From contig JAUJYZ010000785.1 of the NCBI GenBank assembly GCA_033675265.1, forward strand, positions 62,001 to 126,000: a stretch of DNA of 64,000 nt, read 5' to 3'. The DNA comes from Actinostola sp. cb2023. Taxonomy: Eukaryota > Cnidaria > Anthozoa > Actiniaria > Actinostolidae. A model generated the notes under the pieces. It was given only the letters and a program-made list of their open reading frames with translations. It was not told the DNA's origin and searched no databases. Positions 12,068-22,734 of the stretch are shown in pieces (within the stretch, counting starts at the first letter, position 1; every line of letters starts with the position of its first letter). A program made the translations under genes and the position numbers.

Positions 12068-12749
12068 TTAAAAGTCGATATCAGAATAAAGGAGTGAAAT
12101 ATTGGACTCTCAAAACAGGCAAAAATACGTCCGCCATTACTAAATCGTGCTCCTGCGAACAATATACAGTGCAGCGAGCCGTGCAGCGACGCGTTCACAT
12201 TGAGAAACTGACGCGTTAACATTGAGAAACTGACGTCACAGTCTTTCTAGTTTAATTATGATTAAAACATTTGAACAAGAAACAGTGTTTTGAATCGCCA
12301 AAATATCGCAGTGTTGATGCGTGTAAATTAGCAATACGACGAATTTGCGACGAACGATGTTGAGAAACTGACGTCACTTCTATTGTACAATAAGTCAACG
12401 GCCAGGATCCAGTTTGAATAATGGCGGGCTCGAAATTTGTACAAAATGTGTACATTTTGTGGAACTTCTTTTTATCGTAACGAAAAACGGTTTGAATATG
12501 TTAATAAACATACTACCAGGATACTAAAAATGCAAAAACATCAACTTCGCAAAATTTCATCATAGTAGCACTTTAACAAAACGATATTGTTGTTTTTCGG
12601 CGACTTTTTTTAGGCCTCTTTCGACTGCTGTTCAGTAAGGTCAGCAAGTTTTGCCAATTCCTCGTCTGAAACAGACCAGTCTGGGATGTACTCGTCAATT
12701 TCGAGATAATTAAACTCGAAATTTGAGAATTCTTGAAAATTATTCATTT

Positions 12750-13539
12750 TTCTCTAAAAAGTGAAAACATTTTCACTTCGCGTTGCGTGACATGCTGTCG
12801 TAAGCACTGTGTGTGTACTCTTATTGACAACGGTTAACCAGCCAATCAGATTGCGAGATTACTCTCAAGTGCTGTAAAAACAATATTTCATATTCGCATA
12901 TCATTACGAGTGTTGTGAATAGTGATTATATTATGAAAGAGATAAGGGATTTAAAAACCGGACAGACAAAGGAATATGTAAGAAAACAAATCGCTCTATT
13001 GTTCCAAGGACTTGGAACAAAGATTTCAGAGTCGATAATGTTATAACGTATTTTATTTATGGATGGACATAGTATTCGCTAGTAAAGTTTTATAAAGTTT
13101 ACAAGGTGTTAGAAGTTTTTTGTTCAAACGTTTTCGACTAAGGAGTCATAATCAGGAATGCTGTGATCTAAAAAATATTTTATTTATATTTCAACTACCG
13201 GTAGTTTTTCTGGCGAAGTATAATCAATCAATTGATAAATTAATTCATTATATCCATTTTGAAATCACTAGCATTTCCTGCAATCCGATTGGTTAAAAAT
13301 GGTGCGATTTATTCCCAAATCACATCTTTTTGCTTCTTTTAAATTGGTACGATTTAAAAATCGTACCAATTTGAACATCCAATGAAACTGCAGGAACAAC
13401 ATGAAACAGCCAATTACTTACTTACTTACTTACTTACTCAGAACACAGAGAAGAAAAAAACAGAAAAATAAATCAACAGGAAAGACTTTGAATTTTATCG
13501 TAGTGAGTGAATTCCTGAATTTGCGATTGGAAAAACAGT
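12750..13539. other. Non-coding stretch with family-A fragment and a short palindrome
   Basis: 12.81-12.88 kb carries the family-A phrase CAATCAGATTGCGAGATTAC. AAATTGGTACGATTTAAA at about 13342 is followed by its mirror image (to about 13374), a perfect ~32-bp palindrome. A short CTTA run lies at 13417-13438. No gene is seen. Confidence 0.6.
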
Positions 13540-13850
13540 TCGTGTTTCTAGTAAATCTACACAAGCCAATATCAGTGATGAATTAAAGTCTCGGCCATTG
13601 ACAAGAAGAAACAGCAATGGCTTTCTGTGTTTGAAAACTGGTGCAAGACGTCCAACAATCTTGACATTGAAATTAACATTGAAATCAACAAAATGGCGCC
13701 TGTTGTAGTGTTGACCTCGACAAGACTCTCACTCGATCAGTTCTATGCTGAAGTCAAACGAAAGGACGGCGAAGACAACGAGCCACAATCTCTAAGAATT
13801 AATTATGCAGAGTGCCATTGAGCGTCTTTTGAAGTAGATTAATTATCATG
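13540..13850 (+). pseudogene. Crypton-type (DUF3504-like) N-terminal fragment
   Basis: Plus strand. The reading includes WLSVFENWCKTSNN, then LSLDQFYAEVKRKDGED and EPQSLRI. A one-base shift follows, and MQSAIERLLK continues before a stop. The LDQFYAE...DG...EP.SLR..Q.A.ER order is the conserved N-terminal core of coral Crypton-derived proteins. Only this core remains and the downstream sequence is not interpretable. Confidence 0.65.
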
Positions 13851-14224
13851 TGAGCATAGTATTTACTGTAAATATCCAGGGAATTTCACGGCTGGCAGCA
13901 AATCCTCCACACAAAGGTCATTTGACTCATTTCCTTACGACAGCAGGGCAAGTGATCCCAAAACTACACCGGCTTTACGTTCAATTACCAGTCAAAAGAA
14001 CAAAAGCGTCGTGGGGCTTTTGTCTGTGATTCTGACGACGAGAAAGAGAATAAAGAAGAACTGTTGTACCAAGTGTAGAGTAGATTGTTCAACTGATTTT
14101 GCATGTGCTCAATCGTTCATTGCGCACTACTCCTCACGTGACATTTTGTTACAAATATTAAAATCGTTGTTTCTGTTTTCCGGTATCAGGAATGAGTGTA
14201 AATTTCAAAATGGATATAATTAAG

Positions 14225-14333
14225 TGGTAATTGAACTTCGTGTCGTGCAATTTTGGTCTGAAATCAAACTTGTAATTACAAATCGCGCGTTTGATTTCAG
14301 ACCAAATTGCACTCCACTCAGTTCAATTACCAG
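14225..14333. repeat. Short hairpin MITE
   Basis: GGTAATTGAACT and TTTGGTCTGAAATCAAAC are each mirrored at the far side (14290-14333), giving a ~110-bp palindrome with a short loop. Confidence 0.75.
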
Positions 14334-14663
14334 TATAAATAAAAGGGCACATTGACCATATAAAGTCAAAATCAGTGTTATGAGCTGATAACCCTCGTCC
14401 GAGAAACCAATCAAAGCGCTGGAAATGCTATAGTTGGGTTTCAGGTGACGTCATTTCCGGTCGTGCGGAAATTTGCAAGTTTTCATTCTACCACAACTAG
14501 TCAGTTTCGCGCTTTCTGATTGGCTTAGAGCCGTAGAAAATAAGAGGACATACCACGGCGAGCATTTTCCAAAAGCCATTTCAGTTTTTTTTCACATTCA
14601 GATAATTGTTTACATTTACCAATCATAAAACAAGAAAAGAATTTAACACGATCCACGATTTTC

Positions 14664-15317
14664 ATAGTCCAGAACTGGCCCCACCTTTCTCAATAACTAT
14701 ATAAATACTTGGCATGCAAGAAATATAAAGACTACGAGAAGCGCGCGCGTAATCTAAGGAAATTGAGAAAAGTGGGTCCAGGGAAGTTTGTCTGAGCATG
14801 CGCCGCGACATCCAATCAAAAATCCTCACGAACCCGCTATTATTGTTGATAGCGGTTATTCTTCGAAATTGATGCATTTGCCGCCGAGGTTTACTTACAG
14901 ATTTTATACGACAACACTAAATCCACAAAGAAAACAATGTCCTTTATTCTTTCTTTGCTTATTTGTTAGTGTACAAAAGTTATTTTTTTGCTGTGTTTGT
15001 GAAATGCGCGCGCTATCACGCACTCGATATGCCATCTACACATATATCATTAAAAAGTTGCTGTGTGTTTCCCTATTTACTGAAGTACTTTTCTGTCGTT
15101 TTTAGTGTGTTTTCTTTTTCCAATGAAAAAACAAAACGTCAAGTGGTCTTTGAGGGTCATATCAATTATTGCTCAATGTTCACATCCCGAAAATGGGATG
15201 TGGTGACGCATGCGCAGACAAACTTCCCTGGATCCACTTTTATCGTCTCTCTCTAGCCCAGCTCTTCTCTTCTCTATGCCACGCGCGTAGATAAAATGGG
15301 GTCCAGTTCTGGACTAT
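14664..15317. mobile_element. 654-bp inverted-repeat element, 7-bp duplication GATTTTC
   Basis: Ends ATAGTCCAGAACTGG and CCAGTTCTGGACTAT, with a second inverted pair including CAGGGAAGTTTGTCTG further in. GATTTTC flanks both sides (14657-14663 and 15318-15324). Overlapping frames of 71-105 codons show no domain. The ends differ from the CACAGG family, so it is probably a different family. Confidence 0.8.
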
Positions 15318-15440
15318 GATTTTCAAAATAAATTTATATTGATCAAACTGGTTTTTTACAATAACAGAGCGTAATCTCGCAATCTGATTGACTCTCAGCC
15401 ATTGTCAATAAGAGGACAGACACATAGAATTAACAAATAG

Positions 15441-15450
15441 AAAACGTTTC

Positions 15451-15481
<31 letters not shown>

Positions 15482-15583
15482 GGAAAGTTTGGGAGAAGTC
15501 GAGAGCTATTGTGTAAAACCGAGCCGTTAGGCGCCTAACGGCTCGGTTTTACACAATAGCTCTCGACTTCTCTCAAACTTTCC

Positions 15584-15614
<31 letters not shown>

Positions 15615-15626
15615 GAAAACGTTTTC
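15441..15626. repeat. ~186-bp near-perfect palindrome
   Basis: Centred near 15535 on GCCGTTAGGCGCCTAACGGC. Both arms extend through AGAGCTATTGTGTAAAACCG, AAACTTTCCCTCGTG and CGTGTTTACATAGCCTGATA. It abuts the body of repeat R1. Confidence 0.9.
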
Positions 15627-16715
15627 TATTTGTTTTATAAAATAACTACAAGGATTTCTTTCGTAAAACTCCTTTATTTACGCGAGATTTTAGTGATCAA
15701 AATTTCAATTCTCCTGAAAAGCGTCAGAAATCGCCCATCATCCAATCAATTCTCACGAAAGAAATCAAAATGGCAAAGCGACTCGACAACTTTTATCTGT
15801 GCAGTTTACTGTTTTGACACGAAAAACGATTTGAAGAATGCTATTTTCTGTCAGAAAATTACAGAAGAATGCTTGTTACACTTTGTTTTTGTATCCTGTG
15901 AACACGAAACACGAAGAAAAGTGAGAAAAGCTGAGCCGAATCACGATCAATGACGAAGAGTCGTCAAACTTTGTGAAATATTTGACAACTTGATGAATGG
16001 AGCACGAAGTCAGGTAGCCAAATATCTACAGTTTTTGTCGTATTTTTTAATCTTTTCGTCGCTTTTCTCGACAAGAATGTATAAACGATGGACGTTTCTG
16101 AGACATTTGAAGATGTTTTTTCTCTTTTACATATTTTACTAGAGATATGAATGTTCTGGCGAACCCGCCGTGTAGCTACAAGAATCGCTCTGTTTTTACT
16201 CTTTTGTGAGTATAAATACGGCTATCTTTTCTTGATATTTTCAGTCGTACACTTGAGAAAATATAAGACTTATGTGTAGCTAAGTATAACTTACAAAATG
16301 GTTAGTATGTGATTGAGAAAACTGAGCCGTTATATTTAGTTTTCTTCGTTATTGTGGACAGAAATAATTGGACGATTCGTCGAGTTTCTTGCCGGCCGAG
16401 TTTGAATGAACTTGAAGCTCGATTCTTGCAAAATTAATTTTCGGTTTAAAATCATAAAAATCATATCTAGATAGAACTTGAACTTAACTAAACAAGAAAA
16501 ACTGTAATTCTATGGCTTTTGTTTAGTAAATAAAACATGTTTGACAACAGAAAAAAATAACATTTGTGGTCAGTTATTTTTACAATCAAATCCACTGCAT
16601 CGTTTCAAGGTTGTTCAAGGTCATGAACCATGTTTACATAGCCTCATATCAACATAGTAATTAACCAATCAGAGCGCGCGTTATATCTAAATTATTTTAT
16701 AATGACGAATCGCTC
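15627..16715 (+). repeat. Repeat R1 body, copy 1
   Basis: Colinear with 61159-62191 and, in part, with 29445-29790. It includes the frame KDFFRKTPLFTRDFSD (about 15650) and TCTCCTGAAAAGCG. One frame (15630-15953, 107 codons) is open here but disrupted in the other copies. It ends at CCAATCAGAGCGCGCGTTATAT. No known domain. Confidence 0.75.
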
Positions 16716-17605
16716 ACGCACGGATCCAGCGCGCGCTTGAAATGGTTTTTCTTTCAAACTTTATCCTTGGTTTTGGATGTTTTTTGACTTTGTTATTGTA
16801 AAAAAGAAATCAAATGTTCAAAACTTTGCAGTGAAACCACTCGCTGCGCTCGTGGTTCCATTTGAGTTTTGAACATTTTGTGACGTCAAATCCATTGTCA
16901 ATAAGAGTACAGACAATGGAAAACCGCTTGCGGTTTGTTAAGTTTGTTTTTTAGTTCGCAACGCAAGCGCGAGTAATACTCCAGTTTCGAGTTGTTAAGC
17001 GATGACCGCTGTCCTTGACAAAAGTCGCATTTGCTCAGGCTAAGCCTCAATTCAGTGTAAATTATTCACAAATACCGACGAGAACGCGAAAAAGTGTTGA
17101 CATTCAACAATAGAAACCATTTTTAATTGCACGGGTTATTCTCTGGATTGAGGCTAAGCCTGAGCAAACGCGTCTTTTGTCAAGGAGTACAGCGGTGTCT
17201 AAACAAACTCGAAACGGGAGTATTAAATAAGTTATTGTGGTAAAAAAAACAAATTTACGATAGTTTCGTGTGGTATGTCCTCTTATTTACCACGCTTGGC
17301 GCCTGTTAATTATACAGAGCGTAATCTCGCAATCTGATTGGCTCTCAGCCGTTGTCAATAAGAGTACAGATACATAAACTGACGAATCGCTCGTGCACTG
17401 AGCCAGCGCGCGCTTGAAACAGATTTTATTTCAAACATTTTCCTTGTTTTTGGATGTTTTTTGACTTTGTTATTGTGAAAAACAATTTGCATTTTCTTTT
17501 TCGTTGTCCGTACTCTCATTGACACACACTTGACATCATAATTATTATAATAAAATGTCCAAACCTTTGCAGTGAAATCACTCGCAACGCTTGTGATTCC
17601 ACTTG
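16716..17605 (+). repeat. Family-A copies flanking an inverted-repeat block
   Basis: 16.70-16.93 kb is a partial family-A copy. 17306-17605 is a nearly full copy (CGTAATCTCGCAATCTGATTGG at its start, GTGATTCCACTTGAGTT at its end). Between them, 16978-17222 is an imperfect palindrome with AATACTCC...TCGAG at one end and CTCGAAACGGGAGTATT at the other. Confidence 0.7.
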
Positions 17606-17710
17606 AGTTGTAATTGGTTGGTTAAATATATTGTAAAGAGCATTGAGACATTGCTGTTTTTGTTTTTATTGAAGAAATCAATTATTATTATTATTATTAT
17701 TAGTATAGGT

Positions 17711-17880
17711 AATAGCATGGTTTGTAGTGATATTTGGGATAAATACCACGAGTGATATTTCAAAATTGTTAACAAAATTTCACGAGCCTCCCACGAGCCT
17801 CCGGCGAGTGAAATTTGTGACAATTTTGAAATATCACGAGTGGTATTTATCCCAAATATCACGTACAAACCATGCTATTA
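17711..17880. repeat. ~170-bp palindromic MITE
   Basis: AATAGCATGGTTTGTA, GATATTTGGGATAAATACCA and CGAGTGATATTTCAAAATTG are mirrored on the right. The centre carries ACGAGCCTCC twice. Confidence 0.8.
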
Positions 17881-18690
<810 letters not shown>

Positions 18691-20629
18691 CAGGAGCCCA
18701 TTAGTAGGAGCGTCCATCTAATATAGGTATGTGCCACAGCGTATTAGATGATAAATCTATTTTTATATCAGTAGTTCGCGCGAAAAAAACAACACCTCGA
18801 CCAATCAGAGCAGGGATAATTTAGCCAATCACAACTCACTAAATCAGTCGCACAAGACAGGCAGACAAGAAAGAGAAGCGAGCTTTTCATTCAAACATTT
18901 CGAGTTCAAATTTGAGCGAAGAGAGCGATTCAGATACAAGTAAATAACACAGTAGTCCACCCCGGGTAGTCCACCTCAAAGTAAACCTGATGAATCGGTA
19001 AAGCGAGTAGCTTCTGCATGGTTCAAGGAAAGGGAATACACAACTGTCACAAGCGACTCCAGCGCCGAAGACGGCAAATCTCTCAGCTCGGCTTTTCGAG
19101 AGAATCTGAGGCGTAAACGTTCACGAAAACATACAGAATTTGACCTACAGAGAGCAGTTGAAGCCTCTTCTTTCATTGATCTTATTTGAAAGGAGTACAA
19201 CGGCGAAAATAAGTTAGCCAGACAAATGTACAAATGATTGAGGAAATCGAGATTCGTACGTCTTTTGTAGTTTTGATTTTTGTCGTTTTGGATGCAAGCT
19301 GATCAAGATTCAAGACTGCAAAGTCAACAATGAGAAATGTTTGCAAAAGATATGTTAGATACTTCACAGGCAGGTAAGAACTCGGGTAATCAGTTCAAGC
19401 TCGTAATACTAGGTTTTGACAAAAGGCAAAAGATGTTTTGCTGTGATGAAAAAACATTGGCAATGCAAGTTTTCAGATCGGAATGACGGAAAGGCTTCTC
19501 AGTTCTTGTGGTCCTTGTGGACCAAATTTGAAACCAGTTTGGTTATATTTAATTTAAGCTTACTGAATTTGTAAACCCACGTAAAATAAAGTTTGTATGT
19601 ACTTGTATGTATGTATAACCGAGAGATTATCGGGGGGGAGGGGGGATATTTCAACCAGGAAATCGTACACGAAAAGAGTGTGTCACTATGATACACGAAC
19701 TCCTTTACCTGACATACCGTAATTCACATGCACCATCAATTTCAGCTGAGCTAGTCATTTCCGACTGAATCAGAGCTCTGTGTAGGTCAAATTCTGTATG
19801 TTTTCGTGAAAGTTTACGCCTCAAACTCTCTCGAAAAGCCGAGCTGAGAGATTTGCCGTCTTCGGCGATGGAGTCGCTTGTGACAGTTGTGTATTCCCTT
19901 TCCTTGAACTATGCAGAAGGTACTCGCTTTACCGATTCATCAGGCTTACTTTGAGGTGGACTACTGTGTTCTTTACTTGTATCTGAATCGCTCTCTTCGC
20001 TCAAATTTGAACTCGAAAGGCTTGAATGAAAAGCTCGCTTCTCTGTCTTGTCTGCCTGTCTTGTGCGACTGATTTAGTGAGTTGTGATTGGCTAAATTAT
20101 CCCTGCTCTGATTGGTCGAGGTGTTTTTTTTTCGTGCGAACTACTGATCTAAAAATAGATTTATCATTTAATACGCTGTGACACATACCCTATTAGCCAT
20201 TCCGAAGTTGCGGAAAGGACTGGGTCCGAGTGCAAAAAGTAATGTAATAACAAAATGAACCACATCACAAGAAAGATAACATTGAAATTAGTAAGTTTAC
20301 CGAGTTTGAGCATGTTTGGGTGAATACTAACAGAATTACAGGCATTTAAAAGTCGCAAAAATAAGAGAGAATGTATGGGCCTTAGAGACGGCGTCCCCCA
20401 AAACCATACATTCTCTCTTATTGTTATGATTTTTTGAAAGCTTGCTATTCAGTTAGTATTGATCCAAACACTCTCAAACTTGGTAAACTTATACTAACTT
20501 TGGTGTGATCTTTCTTGTGATGGGGTTCATTTTTTAATCAAATTAATATTTCTACTCTCGGTCCCAGTCCCTTCCGCAACCTCGGAATGGCTAATATGGG
20601 AAATGGACGCTCCTACTAATGGGCTCCTG
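18691..20629. mobile_element. Foldback element, 7-bp duplication GATTAGA, CAGGAGCCC ends
   Basis: Ends CAGGAGCCCATTAGTAGGAG and its complement, with exact GATTAGA at 18684-18690 and 20630-20636. Arms: 18691-19175 on the left and about 19755-20195 plus 20602-20629 on the right. The right arm is split by a second palindromic element (about 20190-20602). Mirror features include CGACCAATCAGAGCAGGGAT and GCGACTCCAGCGCCGAAGAC or close variants. No transposase ORF. Confidence 0.85.
20190..20602. mobile_element. Nested ~410-bp palindromic MITE (TAGCCATTCCGA ends)
   Basis: Left end TAGCCATTCCGAAGTTGCGG; the right end is its near complement, followed by ATATGGG. The intact left arm of the host foldback (18700-18730) shows the unoccupied sequence. 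The centre holds ATACATTCTCTCTTATT with its inverse. Confidence 0.75.
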
Positions 20630-20756
20630 GATTAGATAGATAGTGTTTTTATTAGTTTTGCCTTTTTTAGTAGATTTTTATAGTTTTACGATGACTTTTT
20701 ATTATATCATTTTTCTATCCAAGACATATATTATTATTATTATAATATTATTATGA

Positions 20757-20850
20757 AAGAAATAACGAGAAGATATCTCAGTTTGATTGCCATGTTTTAC
20801 TGAATATTTCGGTCTCTAGCTAGTGACCATCATCTGCAATAATTTAGTTT
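20757..20850 (-). repeat. Unoccupied copy of the repeat hit by the Penelope-like element
   Basis: Contains, on the minus strand, AATATTCAGTAAAACATGGC followed by AATCAAACTGAGATATCTTC uninterrupted. At 32.25-33.0 kb the same phrase is split at ACTGAAATAT by the Penelope-like insertion. Confidence 0.75.
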
Positions 20851-21362
20851 ATAATATAGAGGGCAAAATTACTCAGTGCTGATTGGCTCATAAAGGAGGG
20901 CTTTTTTCCTTAATTGAGGGCCGTATTACTGGCAGACGATTGGTCGCGATATTGCTTAGCAACGAAAAGATTTCCGCAAGCGGGAAGCGTTTTGTTCGCA
21001 ATGGGCTTGTGTCACCTGTCACGTGACTTTAAATTTTCACCGAAGACAAACGAAAATATCATAACTTGAAAGAGCATACTAAAATCAGTAAAAGTGGAAA
21101 ATTTCAAAGGAATCGAGCAAATAAGACAAAAGTTAAAGACTTTCAAAGTTTCCCGCTTTGACAAGGATTTGTATGGGTTTTTCTCTCAAAAAGTTCAAGT
21201 TTGAATGCCTGTAACTATTGCCCTATTTACTTTCCACTTTTTGTGTCTACTGCTCAATGGAGCAATAGACACTATGCTATCGTATATGCCTGAAAATACT
21301 TCATGTAAGAATCTAATTACGCAAGTCCCAGTGTCTACCTATTACATGACACATGCATAATA
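20851..21362. other. Non-coding stretch
   Basis: No gene recognised. A block around 21000-21080 (GTGTCACCTGTCACGTGAC and CACCGAAGACAAACGAAAAT) has an inverted relative near 31330-31385, so it is repeat-derived. Confidence 0.45.
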
Positions 21363-22257
21363 ACAGACATGGAGTCTATGCCTTGTAAGAGTGTAAGTGT
21401 CCTTGTAACAAGAGAAAGTTCGTTCTAAGCTCGGAAGAAAATTCGTTGTGTACTCGGAATCAATACTTAGTACGAACTGACTCGAAAGATTACGAAGAAA
21501 TACCCATGATCTTCGTAACTTTTCGTGATGTCTTCTCGACTTCAAGCATTGAATCGGATCCAATAAGAACACCAACATTTTCTGCCGAGGATTTCGTTTC
21601 ACGTGACGTCCATGTGACTGGAAAATTAAACACTGAACTCTGATCCTCTTCTAGCGAGTTCTGGCGTGCTGGAGAAATCATCAATTTTGTGCATAGCGTG
21701 GTATTAAAGTATAAAGCGACTTTATGCCATGTTTTCTTTACTTTTTTCCTCAGATAATTAGACACAGCTTAAATAGATTGTGTAAGATTTCTTTTTACCG
21801 AGAATCTTTCAGACATGGAGTCTATGCCTTGTAAGAGTGTAAGTGTCCTTGTAACAAAAGAAAGTTCGTTCTATGCTCGGAAGAAAATTCGTTGTGTACT
21901 CGGAATCAATACTTAGTACGAACTGACTCGAAAGATTACGAAGAAATACCCATGATCTTCGTAACTCTTCGTGATGTCTTCTCGACTTCAAGCATTGAAT
22001 CGGATCCAATAAGAACACCAACATTTTCTGCCGAGGATTTCGTTTCACGTGACGTCCATGTGACTGGAAAATTAAACACTGAACTCTGATCCTCTTCTAG
22101 CGAGTTCTGGCGTGCTGGAGAAATCATCAATTTTGTGCATAGCGTGGTATTAAAGTATAAAGCGACTTTATGCCATGTTTTCTTACTTTTTTCCTCAGAT
22201 AATTAGACACAGCTTAAATAGATCGTGTAAGATTTCTTTTTACCGAGAATCTTTCAG
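21363..22257. repeat. Tandem direct duplication of a ~447-bp unit
   Basis: Unit 1 spans 21363-21809 and unit 2 spans 21810-22257. Both begin CAGACATGGAGTCTATGCC-like and end GAGAATCTTTCAGA. The sequences are nearly identical, with a few substitutions and a one-base indel near 22185. Each unit carries the same minus-strand frame (86-91 codons) without a recognisable domain. Confidence 0.9.
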
Positions 22258-22302
22258 ATATTCTGACGTTTTGGACAGATTTTGTAGCCAAAAGGTCAAT
22301 AC

Positions 22303-22684
22303 TGTTACGGACAGTTTTGGGCTTCCTGTCCAAAATCTATGCAAGTAAGACTGGAACCTAATTACACGCATGCGCAGAAACACTAAGATGCCACGAGGCA
22401 TACAACGTTTTTCTATCGTTACTGTTTAGTTAGTTTAGAGCCATTTTGAAGCTGAAATATGTAGACTGTTCAACTAGAACAAAGGCAATAGATGCTGGAC
22501 AAATGTAAGTGATTATATCAAGAGAATTGTAAAAGTAAGACACCATTGTATGTATGTTATGAGACGATTTTAATGAGCTATGTTTATGGTTTACAGCTTC
22601 AGATTGTAATTGTATACGCAAGTATTAAATACTGAAAACCAGCATCGGTCTCGATCATGAGTGCTTCAATAATCCGCCGACACA
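22303..22684 (+). repeat. 5' LTR of BEL/Pao element 1 (382 bp)
   Basis: Starts TGTTACGGACAG and ends CCGCCGACACA. Preceded by the target duplication AATAC (22298-22302). By eye it is identical to the 3' LTR at 27777-28158. Confidence 0.93.
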
Positions 22685-22734
22685 ACATCTGAAGATTTCT
22701 TTGCAAAGTCGGTGGTGGCTGGGAGCGCCGAAGA

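Larger units (their letters stand above)
9823..12574. mobile_element. TA-flanked MITE (AAGTGCTACTATGACG ends) carrying nested insertions
   Basis: Inverted ends AAGTGCTACTATGACGAAATT-like at the left and the complement at 12551-12573, each next to TA, as for Tc1/mariner-type elements. Precise removal restores the Crypton-type reading frame. Without the foldback insertion at 9912-11493 its own length is about 1.16 kb. No transposase is seen. Confidence 0.7.
9425..12747 (-). pseudogene. Crypton-type (DUF3504-like) recombinase gene, 5' part, split by nested transposons
   Basis: Minus strand. A start codon at 12747 opens a frame rich in acidic residues with SVSDEELAKLADLTEQQS, then breaks at a short A-run near 12605. 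Coding resumes at 12604-12575 in a shifted frame, is interrupted by the TA-flanked element 9823-12574, and continues from 9822 with KLSDEDLTDIIISAEAKGTK and KRNTKWIIS. Removing the element with one TA keeps the frame exactly. Further on, 9584-9490 gives ILRRFYAEAMTENGDEYSRS, then an early stop/one-base shift, then LRNAVERHFAANDRHLK. The order (SDEEL, NTK-like, L-x-x-FYAE, ERH) is what I know from KCTD1/QRICH1-type Crypton-derived proteins, which are common in corals. The catalytic domain is absent, so this is a remnant. Family assignment is from memory of motif order, not from a search. Confidence 0.75.
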
